A program made the translations under genes and the position numbers. The notes below the pieces were generated by a model. That model worked only from the letters and a program-made list of their open reading frames with translations, did no database searches and was not told the origin of the DNA. From positions 1 to 64,000 of the forward strand of contig CALWRI010000004.1 in assembly GCA_944383905.1 (NCBI GenBank): 64,000 bases of DNA, read 5' to 3'. Below are positions 1-8,232 of the stretch, piece after piece. Source of the stretch: an uncultured Christensenellaceae bacterium (GTDB lineage Bacteria > Bacillota > Clostridia > Christensenellales > UBA3700). Each line of letters begins with the position of its first letter. Positions within the stretch are counted from its first letter, which is position 1.

Positions 1-40
1 CACCCTTCTTGTGTGCAAAAAGCTGTATATTGATAAACAT
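1..40 (-). CDS. rpmA: Ribosomal protein L27 (N-terminus only, runs off the window)
   Basis: Only the first 13 codons are present; they read MFINIQLFAHKKG, matching the conserved start of bacterial L27 (LQLFAHKKGVGS...). L27 is a large-subunit protein whose N-terminus reaches the peptidyl-transferase centre. In Bacillota L27 carries a short N-terminal extension ending in F that is removed by the Prp protease; here FINIQLF/AHKKG would be the cleavage region, and prp lies one base upstream. The ribosome binding site GGAGGTAAAG sits inside the end of prp. Confidence 0.9.
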   Translation of the reverse strand, partial: MFINIQLFAHKKG

Positions 41-41
41 A

Positions 42-371
42 TCACTTTACCTCCAAATTTACAAAATCCGAAAAGCCTTGATTGAGATCCGCCACGCCGA
101 GAAGCATCGTATCGAGGATTATGTCGCAATCCCTTCTCGTCTTCCCGTCGAGATCGCGCGGGAGAGTCATTTTGAGATAACCTCTCTTTTCGTCCGTCGT
201 ATAACTGACGTTTACGCCCACGACCTGAAGCAAACCGAGCAATGCAGTCTGTACTATCGACGACAGCGCCGCGCAGACCACGTCTTCGCCTTCCGCGCCG
301 TACCCGGTGTGCCCGTCGCATTCAACCGAGACTATGCTGTTATTGTGTTTTACTACAACAACCTCTGTCAT
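42..371 (-). CDS. prp: Ribosomal-processing cysteine protease Prp
   Basis: This 109-residue protein matches Prp (YsxB), the cysteine protease that trims the N-terminal extension of L27 in Bacillota. The expected catalytic pair is visible: His21 in DGHTGYG and Cys33 in EDVVCAALSS. Length is normal for the family. It sits between rplU and rpmA, the classic order, and its ATG overlaps the rplU stop codon (TAATG), so the three ribosomal genes should be translated together. Confidence 0.93.
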   Translation of the reverse strand: MTEVVVVKHNNSIVSVECDGHTGYGAEGEDVVCAALSSIVQTALLGLLQVVGVNVSYTTDEKRGYLKMTLPRDLDGKTRRDCDIILDTMLLGVADLNQGFSDFVNLEVK

Positions 372-676
372 TATGCCTTTATTTCGTTGATTTTGATTGC
401 CGTGTAGGGCTGTCTGTGACCCTGGCGCTTGCGCTCGTTCTTCTTGGACTTGTATTTGAAGACGACGATCTTCTTTGCCTTGTCCTGCGCAACGACCTCA
501 CCCGTAACGACAACTTTTGCAGCAGCTTCACCGCAGACGATCTCGCCGTCCTTGTTGACCATAAGCGCGGTGAGCTCCACCTTGTCGCCTACGTTCGCGT
601 CCAGCTTCTCGACTTTGATGATCTGTTCAGGCTCAACCTTGTACTGTTTGCCGCCTGTCAAAACGATTGCGTACAT
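371..676 (-). CDS. rplU: Ribosomal protein L21
   Basis: The 101-residue product begins MYAIVLTGGKQYKVE and ends with the basic KRQGHRQPYTAIKINEI tail typical of L21, which binds 23S rRNA in the large subunit. A strong GAGGAGG ribosome binding site precedes the ATG. It is the first gene of rplU-prp-rpmA and is preceded by its own promoter and a structured leader that probably gives ribosomal-protein feedback control. Confidence 0.96.
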   Translation of the reverse strand: MYAIVLTGGKQYKVEPEQIIKVEKLDANVGDKVELTALMVNKDGEIVCGEAAAKVVVTGEVVAQDKAKKIVVFKYKSKKNERKRQGHRQPYTAIKINEIKA

Positions 677-752
677 GAAATTACCTCCTCTTTCCAGTCT
701 CGCTGATACGGGTGCCTTTGCAGGACTTGTAAACCCTTTTCATGCGGCTCGC
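677..752 (-). ncRNA. Probable L21 ribosomal-protein leader
   Basis: Between the promoter and the rplU start lies about 75 nt of GC-rich RNA containing paired blocks such as AAGGGTTTACAAGTCCTGC and GGCACCC and a GTATCAGCGAGAC segment. Its position and general make-up resemble the L21 leader found upstream of rplU in Bacillota. I assign it by position and appearance; a covariance-model match was not run. Confidence 0.5.
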
Positions 753-757
753 AAATT

Positions 758-786
758 ATAATATCATAAAATAAAAGGACTGTCAA
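758..786 (-). promoter_or_regulatory. Promoter of rplU-prp-rpmA
   Basis: On the minus strand TTGACA (786-781) is followed after 17 bases by TATTAT (763-758), giving a start near 751, just before the leader. An overlapping TATAAT lies 3 bases further on. The remaining bases up to the end of rng (787-995) hold nothing recognisable. Confidence 0.75.
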
Positions 787-995
787 CGGTTTATCGGCGG
801 GTTTTGGCGGTATTTTTGAGAAAATTCCGCCTTTTCGCGCACGGTTTCACGCCGCCCTTTTCGCCGTATTTTCCGTCTCCTGTCCTACGTTTTCGCCTCA
901 CGCGACTTCGCTTCAAAACAAAATAAACGCCGTTTTACTCGCGCTTACCTCTACTCCGCCGTCCGCACAGGAGCGCTTTTTCTTCTCTCCCGACG

Positions 996-2483
996 TCAGT
1001 ACAACATTCTCGCATTGTCGGGAAGATCGAGTATCGCCGAATTGAGAGTCTGGATCTTGTATTTTTCTATGTGCATGGCGGGATCGGGGATGACGTATAT
1101 CCGCTTGTCCTTCCAGACAGTCCTGCACTCCTTTTCGAGATAACGGAGCGAGAACATCTTGTTGAACAGCGACGGAGCGACAGTCACGACGACCGCCTTC
1201 GCGCTTATACCCTCAAACACCTGCGTTATCGCAGAACGGATCTTCATAATCATGTGTTCGTCTCCGTAAACGTAACCGTCTCCGTTGCAGTAAGGGCACG
1301 GTTGAAGCATTACCGTCTCTATCATACTGCGCGTCTTCTTGCGGGTAAGCTCGACGAGCCCGAGCGCCGTTAAGCCGACAAGCGAAGTCTTGACCCTGTC
1401 CTTTTCAAGCTCCGCGCCCAGCACCGAGAGCACCTTTTCTCTGTGGTCGGGATCTTCCATATCGATGAAATCTATGACGACTATGCCGCCTATATTGCGC
1501 AGCCTGAGCTGTCTCGCGATCTCGACCGCCGCGATCTTGTTGGTCTCGAAAACCGTCTCTTCGAGATTCTTGTTGCCGACGAATTTGCCCGTGTTCACGT
1601 CTATCACGGTGAGCGCTTCCGTCCTGTCGATGATGAGATAAGCGCCGTTTTTAAGCACGACTTTGCGCTTCAGCAAAGCCTCTATCTGCTCCGCGAGATC
1701 GTAATACTGCAAAAGGTCTTTCGCGCCGTTGTAATACTTGAAAATGTCTGGGCGAGACTTTTCGACGTAAGGAAAACTCTTTTTGAATTCGGCATACAGC
1801 TTTTCGTCGTTGATGACGACCTCGTCCACGTCGGCGAGCATATCCCTGACCGCGCGTATCGCGAGATCCTGCTCCTTGTAAACGAGCGTGCCCGCAGGTT
1901 TTTTGAGTGTATCTTCCTTTATCTTTTCCCACAACGCGACCAGCTCTTTCATCTCCGCGCGGAGCTCGTCCTCGTCGCAGTACTGCGCCTGCGTGCGCAG
2001 TATCACGCCGCAGCCTTCCGGTTTTATCTCCGCCGCAAGTCTGACGAGCCTATCTTTTGTCTTTTCGTCCGTTATCTTGTGAGAAACGCCGACGTAATCT
2101 ATCTGCGGCATATAGACGAGCACTCTGCCCGGAAGGGTTATGTTGGTCGTGATCCTCGCGCCTTTGGTGCCGAACTGATCCTTTTCGACCTGACACAGCA
2201 CACTGTCTCCCGCACGGAGATTGATCCTGAGCTGTTCCGCGCCCTCAAGTTTCTCCCCGTCTATCACGATGTCTCCCGCATAGAGGAACGCGTTGCGTTC
2301 AAGCCCTATGTTTACGAAAGCCGCCTGCATACCCGGCAGGACGTTCATCACCTTGCCTTTGTAGATATTGCCGACAAGTTTGTTGATATTCTTGCGTTCA
2401 ACCCAGAATTCTTCGAGCAGATTGTCTTTTACTATGCAGACTTTCGTGCTGCTGGGATGAACGTCTATCAAAATTCTTTTCAC
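996..2483 (-). CDS. rng: Ribonuclease G/E family endoribonuclease
   Basis: The 495-residue protein carries an S1-type RNA-binding segment near residues 38-100 (GNIYKGKVMNVLPGMQAAFVNIG), the RNase E/G catalytic region with the two metal-binding acidic sites (TVIDVNTGKF and VVIDFIDMEDPDHR), and a CPYC zinc-link motif further on. These enzymes cut single-stranded RNA in rRNA maturation and mRNA decay. I place the start at the GTG at 2483, because AAAGGAG sits just upstream and the GTGA overlaps the stop of the preceding gene; the open frame extends further upstream but without homology. Confidence 0.93.
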   Translation of the reverse strand: MKRILIDVHPSSTKVCIVKDNLLEEFWVERKNINKLVGNIYKGKVMNVLPGMQAAFVNIGLERNAFLYAGDIVIDGEKLEGAEQLRINLRAGDSVLCQVEKDQFGTKGARITTNITLPGRVLVYMPQIDYVGVSHKITDEKTKDRLVRLAAEIKPEGCGVILRTQAQYCDEDELRAEMKELVALWEKIKEDTLKKPAGTLVYKEQDLAIRAVRDMLADVDEVVINDEKLYAEFKKSFPYVEKSRPDIFKYYNGAKDLLQYYDLAEQIEALLKRKVVLKNGAYLIIDRTEALTVIDVNTGKFVGNKNLEETVFETNKIAAVEIARQLRLRNIGGIVVIDFIDMEDPDHREKVLSVLGAELEKDRVKTSLVGLTALGLVELTRKKTRSMIETVMLQPCPYCNGDGYVYGDEHMIMKIRSAITQVFEGISAKAVVVTVAPSLFNKMFSLRYLEKECRTVWKDKRIYVIPDPAMHIEKYKIQTLNSAILDLPDNARMLY

Positions 2484-3124
2484 ACCAAGATCTCCTTTGC
2501 CGCGACGAATTTCCCGCCTTCCGACACGAATTGCTCCGTCCTCGTAACGTCGCTTGCGCAAGCGTCCACTCCGAAGCGCGACAGACTCTGAACAAAGCTG
2601 TCCACGCGCAGGTTGTCGTTGCCCGTCGCGAGCGTCAGCAACAACCTGTCTCCGTATATTTCGATGCCGAAGATCTTATCCCTGACTTCGACCTCCTCGA
2701 TGACTCCCTTTTTGTTGCGGAGCATAAAATACTCACGCCCTTCGAGCACGGACAGCACGTCCTGCGAAACCGTCTCCTTTGCTCTGACCTCGTATGACGA
2801 CGCGACCACTCTCGCCACAAGATTGGGATTTTTTCCGACGACTGCGCAAAAATCCGCTCTCATGCCCGACGGCACGCAGGCGTTGAATCTTTTCAGCAGC
2901 TCTTCCTCTCCGGTAAGAGGACTGTCCGCGGCAAAATACTCCGCCACGCTCTGCACTCCGAGAGGAAGCGGCGTCGTCGCATAGGTGAGCATATGCGGGA
3001 CAAAGCCCTCGCTGTACTTTACCTCCGCGCGCATTCTGCGCATCGTGCGCTGGAGCACTCTCATCGCGTCGATATGAGACAGATAACCCGCCTCCCCCGT
3101 CTTGCGGTGCCTGAACACTATCAT
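2480..3124 (-). CDS. TIGR03936/DUF2344 family radical-SAM-associated protein
   Basis: The 214-residue protein begins MIVFRHRKTGEAGYLSHIDAMRVLQR and contains YSEGFVPHMLTYATTPLPLGVQS, typical of the DUF2344 family that is encoded next to, or fused to, the TIGR03960 radical SAM protein. Its molecular role is not established. The start is set by an ATGA overlap with the upstream radical SAM gene and a GGGGGTG ribosome binding site; its stop overlaps the GTG start of rng. The conserved adjacency suggests a link to RNA or ribosome maturation, but that is inference. Confidence 0.85.
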   Translation of the reverse strand: MIVFRHRKTGEAGYLSHIDAMRVLQRTMRRMRAEVKYSEGFVPHMLTYATTPLPLGVQSVAEYFAADSPLTGEEELLKRFNACVPSGMRADFCAVVGKNPNLVARVVASSYEVRAKETVSQDVLSVLEGREYFMLRNKKGVIEEVEVRDKIFGIEIYGDRLLLTLATGNDNLRVDSFVQSLSRFGVDACASDVTRTEQFVSEGGKFVAAKEILV

Positions 3125-4872
3125 ACGAAACACCCCCCGAGCTTGCTTGCGCCGCAACCGTTGCATTTGCCGATGCAGTTGGGAGTGGTTATTCCCGCGT
3201 AAGCCTTCTCTCTTTCCTTGAGCAGATATTTCTTCGTGACTCCGTTTTCGATAAAGTCCCAGGCAAGATCTCTGTCAATGGGAATTGCCCCCGTGTATTC
3301 GGACGGATTTATCCCGCAATACGCGAAAGCCTCGATCCATTTGTCATAATCGAAACATTCGTTCCAGCTGTCGAAAACGCACCCTTCGGCATACGCCCTT
3401 TCTATTACGGCGGACTGCCTGCGGTCTCCGCGCGCAAGCGCCGCTTCGATGACGCTCGCCTTTGCGTCGTGCCAGCTGTACTTGACGTTTTTCATCTTGA
3501 GCTCGCGTTTTAGATAATCCTGCTTCGCGTACATCTCCTCTATCGGGATCTGCGCTTCCCATTGGAAAGGCGTGAGCGGCTTGGGGATGAACACGGCGGT
3601 GGATACGGTAATATTGATTATGCGCGACTTGCCGTATTCCGCGTGCAGTCTGCGGACGAGCCTGACGATGTCGACGATGCCTTTGAGATCCTCTTCGGTC
3701 TCCGTCGGAAGCCCTATCATGAAGTAGAGCTTGACGTTCTTTACCCCGTGAGCGAGCGCCGCCTTGAGAGAGGACTCTATATCCTTTTCTCCGACGTTTT
3801 TATTTATCACGTCGCGCAGTCTCTGCGTTCCCGCTTCCGGAGCGAAAGTCAGAGACGCCCCCTTCGTATCCTCGTAGATTTCGGCTTCGAAACTGTCGAG
3901 ACGAAGGGACGGAAGCGCGAGCTTCACGTTTTCTTTTTCAGCTTCTTCTTTCAACCCGTCAACGAGTCCTTTAAGTTGCGAATAGTCGCTCGTACTCAAA
4001 CTCGACAAGCTCAATTCTTCGTAGCCCGTGTTGATTATAAGCTCTTTTGCCTGTTTAAGCAAAGTCTCTTTTTTTCTTTCTCTTATCGGTCTGTAATAAA
4101 AACACGCCTGACAGAATCTGCACCCGTTGGCGCAGCCTCTGAACAACTCGAGCGTGGATCTGTCGTGAACTATGTCGCAGCTCGGCACGAGTATCTTCGT
4201 CGGAAAATACGCGCTGTCGAGATCCTTGACGACGGCTCTTGTGACCTTGCCTCCGACCGAAGGAACGTATACCCCTTTGAGTAAAGCGGCGCGGCGAAGG
4301 AATTCGGCTTTGCCGACCCCCTGCTTTTTGCACTCTCTGTGCAGCGCGACGAAGGACGCAAGGTTGACCTCTCCTTCTCCGACGAGTACCGCGTCGAAGA
4401 AATCGAGTATCGGCGCGGGATTGACCATGCAGGGACCTCCCGCAACTATCAGCGGGCAATCCTCTCCTCTGTCCGCGGCGCGGAACGGCACTCCCGCGAG
4501 ATCCATCATATACAGCACGTTGGTATACGCCAGCTCGAATCCTATCGAAAAACCGACGATGTCGAAATCGAAAAACTCCCTGCGGGTTTCGAGCGAAAAG
4601 AGTCTGATGTCGTTTTTGCGGAGCTCTTGCGCCATATCGACGGAAGGAGCGAAACAACGCTCGCATACCACTCCGTCGGTATCGTTGAGCATATGATAGA
4701 GTATTCTCAATCCGATATTGCTCATTCCGACTTCGTACTTGTCGGCAAAACAAAGACAGACCCTTTCGTCGCAGGGTTTGTCCGTATCCGGCAGATTGAA
4801 TTCTCCGCCCAGGTATCTCGCAGGCTTTTCTACCTGAAGCAGTATTTTTTTGAGTATTTCTCCGTCTACCAT
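3121..4872 (-). CDS. TIGR03960 family B12-binding-domain radical SAM protein
   Basis: The 583-residue protein has an N-terminal cobalamin-binding-like region (residues about 35-180) followed by a radical SAM core with the cluster motif GCANGCRFCQACFYYR near residue 250 and a Cys-rich C-terminus (CIGKCNGCG). The family is widespread in Clostridia, always beside DUF2344 and usually beside rng and rplU; the substrate is unknown. The start overlaps the stop of the glucokinase gene (TAATG), so translation is coupled. Confidence 0.88.
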   Translation of the reverse strand: MVDGEILKKILLQVEKPARYLGGEFNLPDTDKPCDERVCLCFADKYEVGMSNIGLRILYHMLNDTDGVVCERCFAPSVDMAQELRKNDIRLFSLETRREFFDFDIVGFSIGFELAYTNVLYMMDLAGVPFRAADRGEDCPLIVAGGPCMVNPAPILDFFDAVLVGEGEVNLASFVALHRECKKQGVGKAEFLRRAALLKGVYVPSVGGKVTRAVVKDLDSAYFPTKILVPSCDIVHDRSTLELFRGCANGCRFCQACFYYRPIRERKKETLLKQAKELIINTGYEELSLSSLSTSDYSQLKGLVDGLKEEAEKENVKLALPSLRLDSFEAEIYEDTKGASLTFAPEAGTQRLRDVINKNVGEKDIESSLKAALAHGVKNVKLYFMIGLPTETEEDLKGIVDIVRLVRRLHAEYGKSRIINITVSTAVFIPKPLTPFQWEAQIPIEEMYAKQDYLKRELKMKNVKYSWHDAKASVIEAALARGDRRQSAVIERAYAEGCVFDSWNECFDYDKWIEAFAYCGINPSEYTGAIPIDRDLAWDFIENGVTKKYLLKEREKAYAGITTPNCIGKCNGCGASKLGGCFV

Positions 4873-5816
4873 TACATCACCAGAGCCGCGGCGCCGATTA
4901 TGCCCGCCTTGTTGCCGAGCGAAGCGCCTATTATCCTGACTTTCGGGTTGTGCTCGCTTGCGAGCAGTCCGTCGTTGACCTTTTTCTCGAGCGGAGCAAT
5001 CAGCGCCTCTCCTTCATTGGAGATCCCGCCGCCGATAATAATCGCGTTGGGATGAAAGATATTGCCGATATTGATAAGCCCCGTAGCAATATAGTCGATG
5101 TATCCTTCGACGACTTCTTTACCGGCTTTATCGCCTCTTTCCGCGGCGATAAACGCCGTCCTTCCGCTTATCTTACCGTTCTCCGCGACTATTTCGTGCA
5201 TAAGACTTTCGGGATGCTTGTCCATAGCTTCCTGCGTCTGCTCTATCAGAGCGGTCGCCGAAGCGTACCTCTCCCAACAGCCCTTGAGACCGCAGTTGCA
5301 CTGCTTTCCGTCCTTGACGATTATCATGTGTCCCGCTTCTCCGCCGGCGCTGGCAACACCGTCGAACAGTCTGCCGTCTATGATAATTCCCGAGCCTACG
5401 CCGGTACCCAGCGTGACGAGTATCACGTTGTCCATACTGCGGCTCGCGCCGAACTTGTATTCTCCCCACGCGGCGCAGTTTGCGTCGTTTGCCGCCTCCG
5501 CGCGTATACCCGACGCAACCTCAAGTCCGTGCACGACGGGCACGTCTCTCCAGCCGAGATTTGCGGAATAACTTACCGTTCCCGTACGGCTGTCTACAAC
5601 TCCCGGCACGCCTATCCCTATGCCCGCAATGTCATGGTAGTCCGCGCCAACATGTTTGCAGAGTTTTCGTATATCGTCAACGATATCCTCGAGTATTCCC
5701 TTGTAATCCTTCGTATTGTCGGTTTTTATGCTGTTGTCGGCAAGTATCGTCCCTTTTATATCGACGAGACCGATCTTGATATTCATGCCTCCGATGTCCA
5801 CACCCGCATAGATCAT
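4872..5816 (-). CDS. ROK family glucokinase
   Basis: The 314-residue protein opens with MIYAGVDIGGMNIKIGLVD, the phosphate-binding motif of ROK kinases, and contains GTGVGSGIIIDG and the zinc-binding CNCGLKGCWERYAS signature near residue 172. ROK glucokinases make glucose 6-phosphate from glucose and ATP. The ATG at 5816 has GAGG nine bases upstream; a GTG five codons earlier would place that GAGG inside the gene. It starts the operon with the radical SAM pair and rng, and would serve the sugars released by the glycosidases at 26-49 kb. Confidence 0.88.
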   Translation of the reverse strand: MIYAGVDIGGMNIKIGLVDIKGTILADNSIKTDNTKDYKGILEDIVDDIRKLCKHVGADYHDIAGIGIGVPGVVDSRTGTVSYSANLGWRDVPVVHGLEVASGIRAEAANDANCAAWGEYKFGASRSMDNVILVTLGTGVGSGIIIDGRLFDGVASAGGEAGHMIIVKDGKQCNCGLKGCWERYASATALIEQTQEAMDKHPESLMHEIVAENGKISGRTAFIAAERGDKAGKEVVEGYIDYIATGLINIGNIFHPNAIIIGGGISNEGEALIAPLEKKVNDGLLASEHNPKVRIIGASLGNKAGIIGAAALVM

Positions 5817-5857
5817 GTTATTGTTCCTCACTGTCGCGCACGCGCGTTTATTAATTT

Positions 5858-5886
5858 ATTATAACAAAATAATACGGAGAATTCAA
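5858..5886 (-). promoter_or_regulatory. Promoter of the glucokinase-radical SAM-rng operon
   Basis: TTGAAT (5886-5881), a 17-base spacer and TATAAT (5863-5858) on the minus strand, about 40 bases before the glucokinase start. Confidence 0.7.
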
Positions 5887-5916
5887 GCCCTATTTGCACG
5901 GCACCGATTAAGGCGC

Positions 5917-5946
5917 GAAAAAAAAGAAATAGCGGGATCCTCCCGC
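5917..5946 (-). terminator. Rho-independent terminator after the SpoIVFB-like gene
   Basis: On the minus strand a GCGGG...CCCGC hairpin is followed shortly by an eight-base T run, 30 bases after the stop of the protease gene. Confidence 0.7.
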
Positions 5947-5976
5947 ACAGAAAACAAATGCGCCTGTAAGCGCGTT

Positions 5977-6813
5977 TCAACAAAAAGTCCTGCGGTACGC
6001 CTCGTCCACGGTAGACGACAATTCACATTCTTCGCACATCACTCCGACGTCCGCTTCGTCGAGAGAATAAAGAGTTTTTCCGGCGTCGTCGACGATGGAA
6101 AACTTTGTCACGTTGTCTCTGTTGACCTGCGTCAACGCACGCACGAGAGGCACGTCTTTGTGAAGCAAAACATCGCGTTTACCTACACCGACAAGATAAT
6201 TTTTGCAAAATTTATTGTTTGCCGCAGCAGAAAGCGCCCTCTCTCCTCCCGCACCGAAAACGGCTTCGTAAACAAGAAAACATCCAAAGACGCTTATCGT
6301 CGGGTTAAACTCGTACCATACGCTCAATATCCCGAGAACGACGAAAACGCACCCGACCGCCACGCCTGCGGCTTTCATGACCGCGACCGCCCTGCTTTTT
6401 TTCCGGGCTAGAGAGACGACCGCTCTGTAACCGTCGAGCGGATATACGGGAAGAAGATTGACTACGCAGAGCGCTACGTTTGCAGTGCACACGTCCTTCG
6501 TAAACGAATACGACGCCGGCACAAGCCACCACAGAGCCACGACGCTGACCGCGCACAACGCATTGAAAACAGGCGCAGCGAGAGCTATTATCACCCCGTC
6601 CTTGTCGTCGTAATTGTCTCCGCCTGCAATAACCCCGCCGTACGGCATCAGGGTCACCGCCCCGAGGCTGTAACCCCTCCATTCCGCCGCGCGCGAATGC
6701 GCCACTTCGTGCGCTATCACCGCGAGAACGTATCCGCCGAACATCACCGCCCTGTCGGTCAAAACGAAATACAGGGCGAGCAAAATAAACAGCGGATGAA
6801 GTTTTATCTTCAT
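5977..6813 (-). CDS. SpoIVFB-like site-2 membrane metalloprotease (M50)
   Basis: The 278-residue integral membrane protein has the zinc motif HEVAH at residues 35-39 within the first membrane segments and the second M50 motif NLLPVYPLDGYRAV, which supplies the Asp ligand. This is the intramembrane protease fold of SpoIVFB, which activates sigma-K in sporulating Bacilli; the region after the protease core may be a small CBS-like or regulatory domain. The start is set by an ATGA overlap with the preceding small gene. Position downstream of minD matches the spoIVF locus, but the substrate here is unproved. Confidence 0.85.
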   Translation of the reverse strand: MKIKLHPLFILLALYFVLTDRAVMFGGYVLAVIAHEVAHSRAAEWRGYSLGAVTLMPYGGVIAGGDNYDDKDGVIIALAAPVFNALCAVSVVALWWLVPASYSFTKDVCTANVALCVVNLLPVYPLDGYRAVVSLARKKSRAVAVMKAAGVAVGCVFVVLGILSVWYEFNPTISVFGCFLVYEAVFGAGGERALSAAANNKFCKNYLVGVGKRDVLLHKDVPLVRALTQVNRDNVTKFSIVDDAGKTLYSLDEADVGVMCEECELSSTVDEAYRRTFC

Positions 6814-6992
6814 CAGCCAACGATGAATCTCGTAAGAAGCACCGCACAGCTTATTGCGGCGCAAACGACCGCCTGCACGACGAATATATCGAGAAGGTTG
6901 ACCTTTTTGCGCTTTTTGCTTACTTTGCCGTAAGTCACGTTTTCGTTGAGTTTTGCTTCGGTTCCGATCACTTCGCAATCGTCATATTTCAT
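6813..6992 (-). CDS. 59-residue single-pass membrane protein in the spoIVFA position
   Basis: The product is a charged N-terminal region of about 34 residues (rich in Lys, Glu, Asn) followed by one hydrophobic segment (LLDIFVVQAVVCAAISCAVLLTRFIVG) at the very C-terminus. I do not recognise a family. The ATG at 6992 has GAGGTGA in front, and the stop overlaps the protease start, so both are co-translated. B. subtilis has the regulator SpoIVFA at this place, but SpoIVFA is far longer and carries an extracytoplasmic peptidase-like domain that is absent here. Confidence 0.7.
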   Translation of the reverse strand: MKYDDCEVIGTEAKLNENVTYGKVSKKRKKVNLLDIFVVQAVVCAAISCAVLLTRFIVG

Positions 6993-7048
6993 ACACTTCA
7001 CCTCACGCAGGGATTGGTAAAGTATATTCTCTTTCAGGCGGAATATTC

Positions 7049-7285
7049 CTAAACGGCTCTTATTTGTCTGATCCCGTCCGCAGTCGCTTTGATCCTGACG
7101 GTATAGCCGCCGTCCGCGCTCTCGACGAGCACTTCTATTCCTTCGTCCTGTCTCAAAGCCATATAATAAGACAGCACTCTGCCGAGATCGTTTTTAAGCG
7201 CGCGCATAAACCCTTCGCTCATATTGAGTTTGTCCTTGAGCAACACACTTTTCAATCTGTTTACCGCCATCTTGCCTTCGTTCAT
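7049..7285 (-). CDS. minE: Cell division topological specificity factor MinE
   Basis: The 78-residue protein has the MinE layout: an N-terminal amphipathic/MinD-binding stretch (NRLKSVLLKDKLNMSEGFMRALKNDLGRVLSYYM) and a C-terminal beta-rich dimer domain (IEVLVESADGGYTVRIKATADG). MinE stimulates MinD ATPase and drives pole-to-pole oscillation. It overlaps the minD stop by ATGA. MinDE systems in Bacillota occur mainly in Clostridia, while Bacilli use DivIVA. Confidence 0.85.
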   Translation of the reverse strand: MNEGKMAVNRLKSVLLKDKLNMSEGFMRALKNDLGRVLSYYMALRQDEGIEVLVESADGGYTVRIKATADGIRQIRAV

Positions 7286-8076
7286 ATCTGTCTCCTCAAA
7301 TACGTCCTGATTTTGCCGAGAATACCTTTGTATTCACCTGTGCAATCGTATATCTTGCGCGAGCCGCTGATTAGATTTTCCGCAATATAAGCCATTGCCA
7401 TGTCGCTGCGCGAATTTCCCTTGCCGAGCCTGCCGAGCTGTGCGTACACCGTCACGCAGTCGTCTTCGGGTATGAATCCCAGCGCGCGATGGCGAAGGAG
7501 CCGTGAAATATCTTCGGCGCTCATCATACTCCCGCCCGCCACGAGGTCTCCTCTCACCCTGTTGACGACGACGGACACCTCGTGAAGGTCGTACGTCCCG
7601 AGCAGAGAAAGCACTTTGTCCGCGTCTCTTATTGCGCTTACGTGAGGGGTCGTGACGACGATCGCTTCGTCCGCCACGCATACCGCGCGGTGAAATCCGT
7701 TGTCGATACCCGCGGGACAGTCGATGAGCACGAAATCGAAAGCACCTTCCGCCTCCGCGAGCATACGTCTGAACGCCGCGGACGAAAACTCGGAGTCGTC
7801 CGCACCGCGCGTCGACGCCAGAAGACTCAACGTGGAATATTCGGTATCCTGCAATATCGCCTGACGAAGCGAGCATCTTCCTCTCAACACGTCGGTCATA
7901 TCGTAAACCACTCTGCCTTCCATGCCCAGCGCGACATCGAGATTGTTCAGCCCTACGTCCGCGTCGACGAGAAGGACTCTCGCTCCTCTTTTCGCAAGCG
8001 CTATCCCGAGTCCCGCACAGACGGTGGTCTTTCCGACGCCGCCTTTGCCCGAAGTCAAAACTATTCTTCTTGCCAT
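7282..8076 (-). CDS. minD: Septum site-determining ATPase MinD
   Basis: The 264-residue protein starts MARRIVLTSGKGGVGKTTVCAGLG with the deviant Walker A of MinD/ParA proteins, has LLVDADVGLNNLD and the switch motif FVLIDCPAGID, and ends in a Lys/Arg-rich amphipathic helix (YKGILGKIRTYLRRQI) that would be the membrane-targeting sequence. MinD recruits MinC to the membrane to block FtsZ assembly away from mid-cell. No minC lies beside it in this window. A TATAAT lies about 20 bases upstream of the ATG and GAGGTAATT is the ribosome binding site. Confidence 0.93.
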   Translation of the reverse strand: MARRIVLTSGKGGVGKTTVCAGLGIALAKRGARVLLVDADVGLNNLDVALGMEGRVVYDMTDVLRGRCSLRQAILQDTEYSTLSLLASTRGADDSEFSSAAFRRMLAEAEGAFDFVLIDCPAGIDNGFHRAVCVADEAIVVTTPHVSAIRDADKVLSLLGTYDLHEVSVVVNRVRGDLVAGGSMMSAEDISRLLRHRALGFIPEDDCVTVYAQLGRLGKGNSRSDMAMAYIAENLISGSRKIYDCTGEYKGILGKIRTYLRRQI

Positions 8077-8186
8077 AATTACCTCACACGCCTGACATTA
8101 TAATCCGTATCCTCGCGCGTAAAAAAGCAGAAATGCGAGAAATATGTCAGAGTTTGCCGAAAACGGCAGAGATATAAAAACGAGAT

Positions 8187-8209
8187 AAAAAAAGCTCCCT
8201 TTCGGGAGC
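8187..8209 (-). terminator. Terminator after the mreB-like gene
   Basis: A GCTCCC-TTTC-GGGAGC hairpin is followed by seven T on the minus strand, separating the mreB operon from minD. Confidence 0.85.
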
Positions 8210-8232
8210 GTGAAATCCTGAAAAACGCGAGG

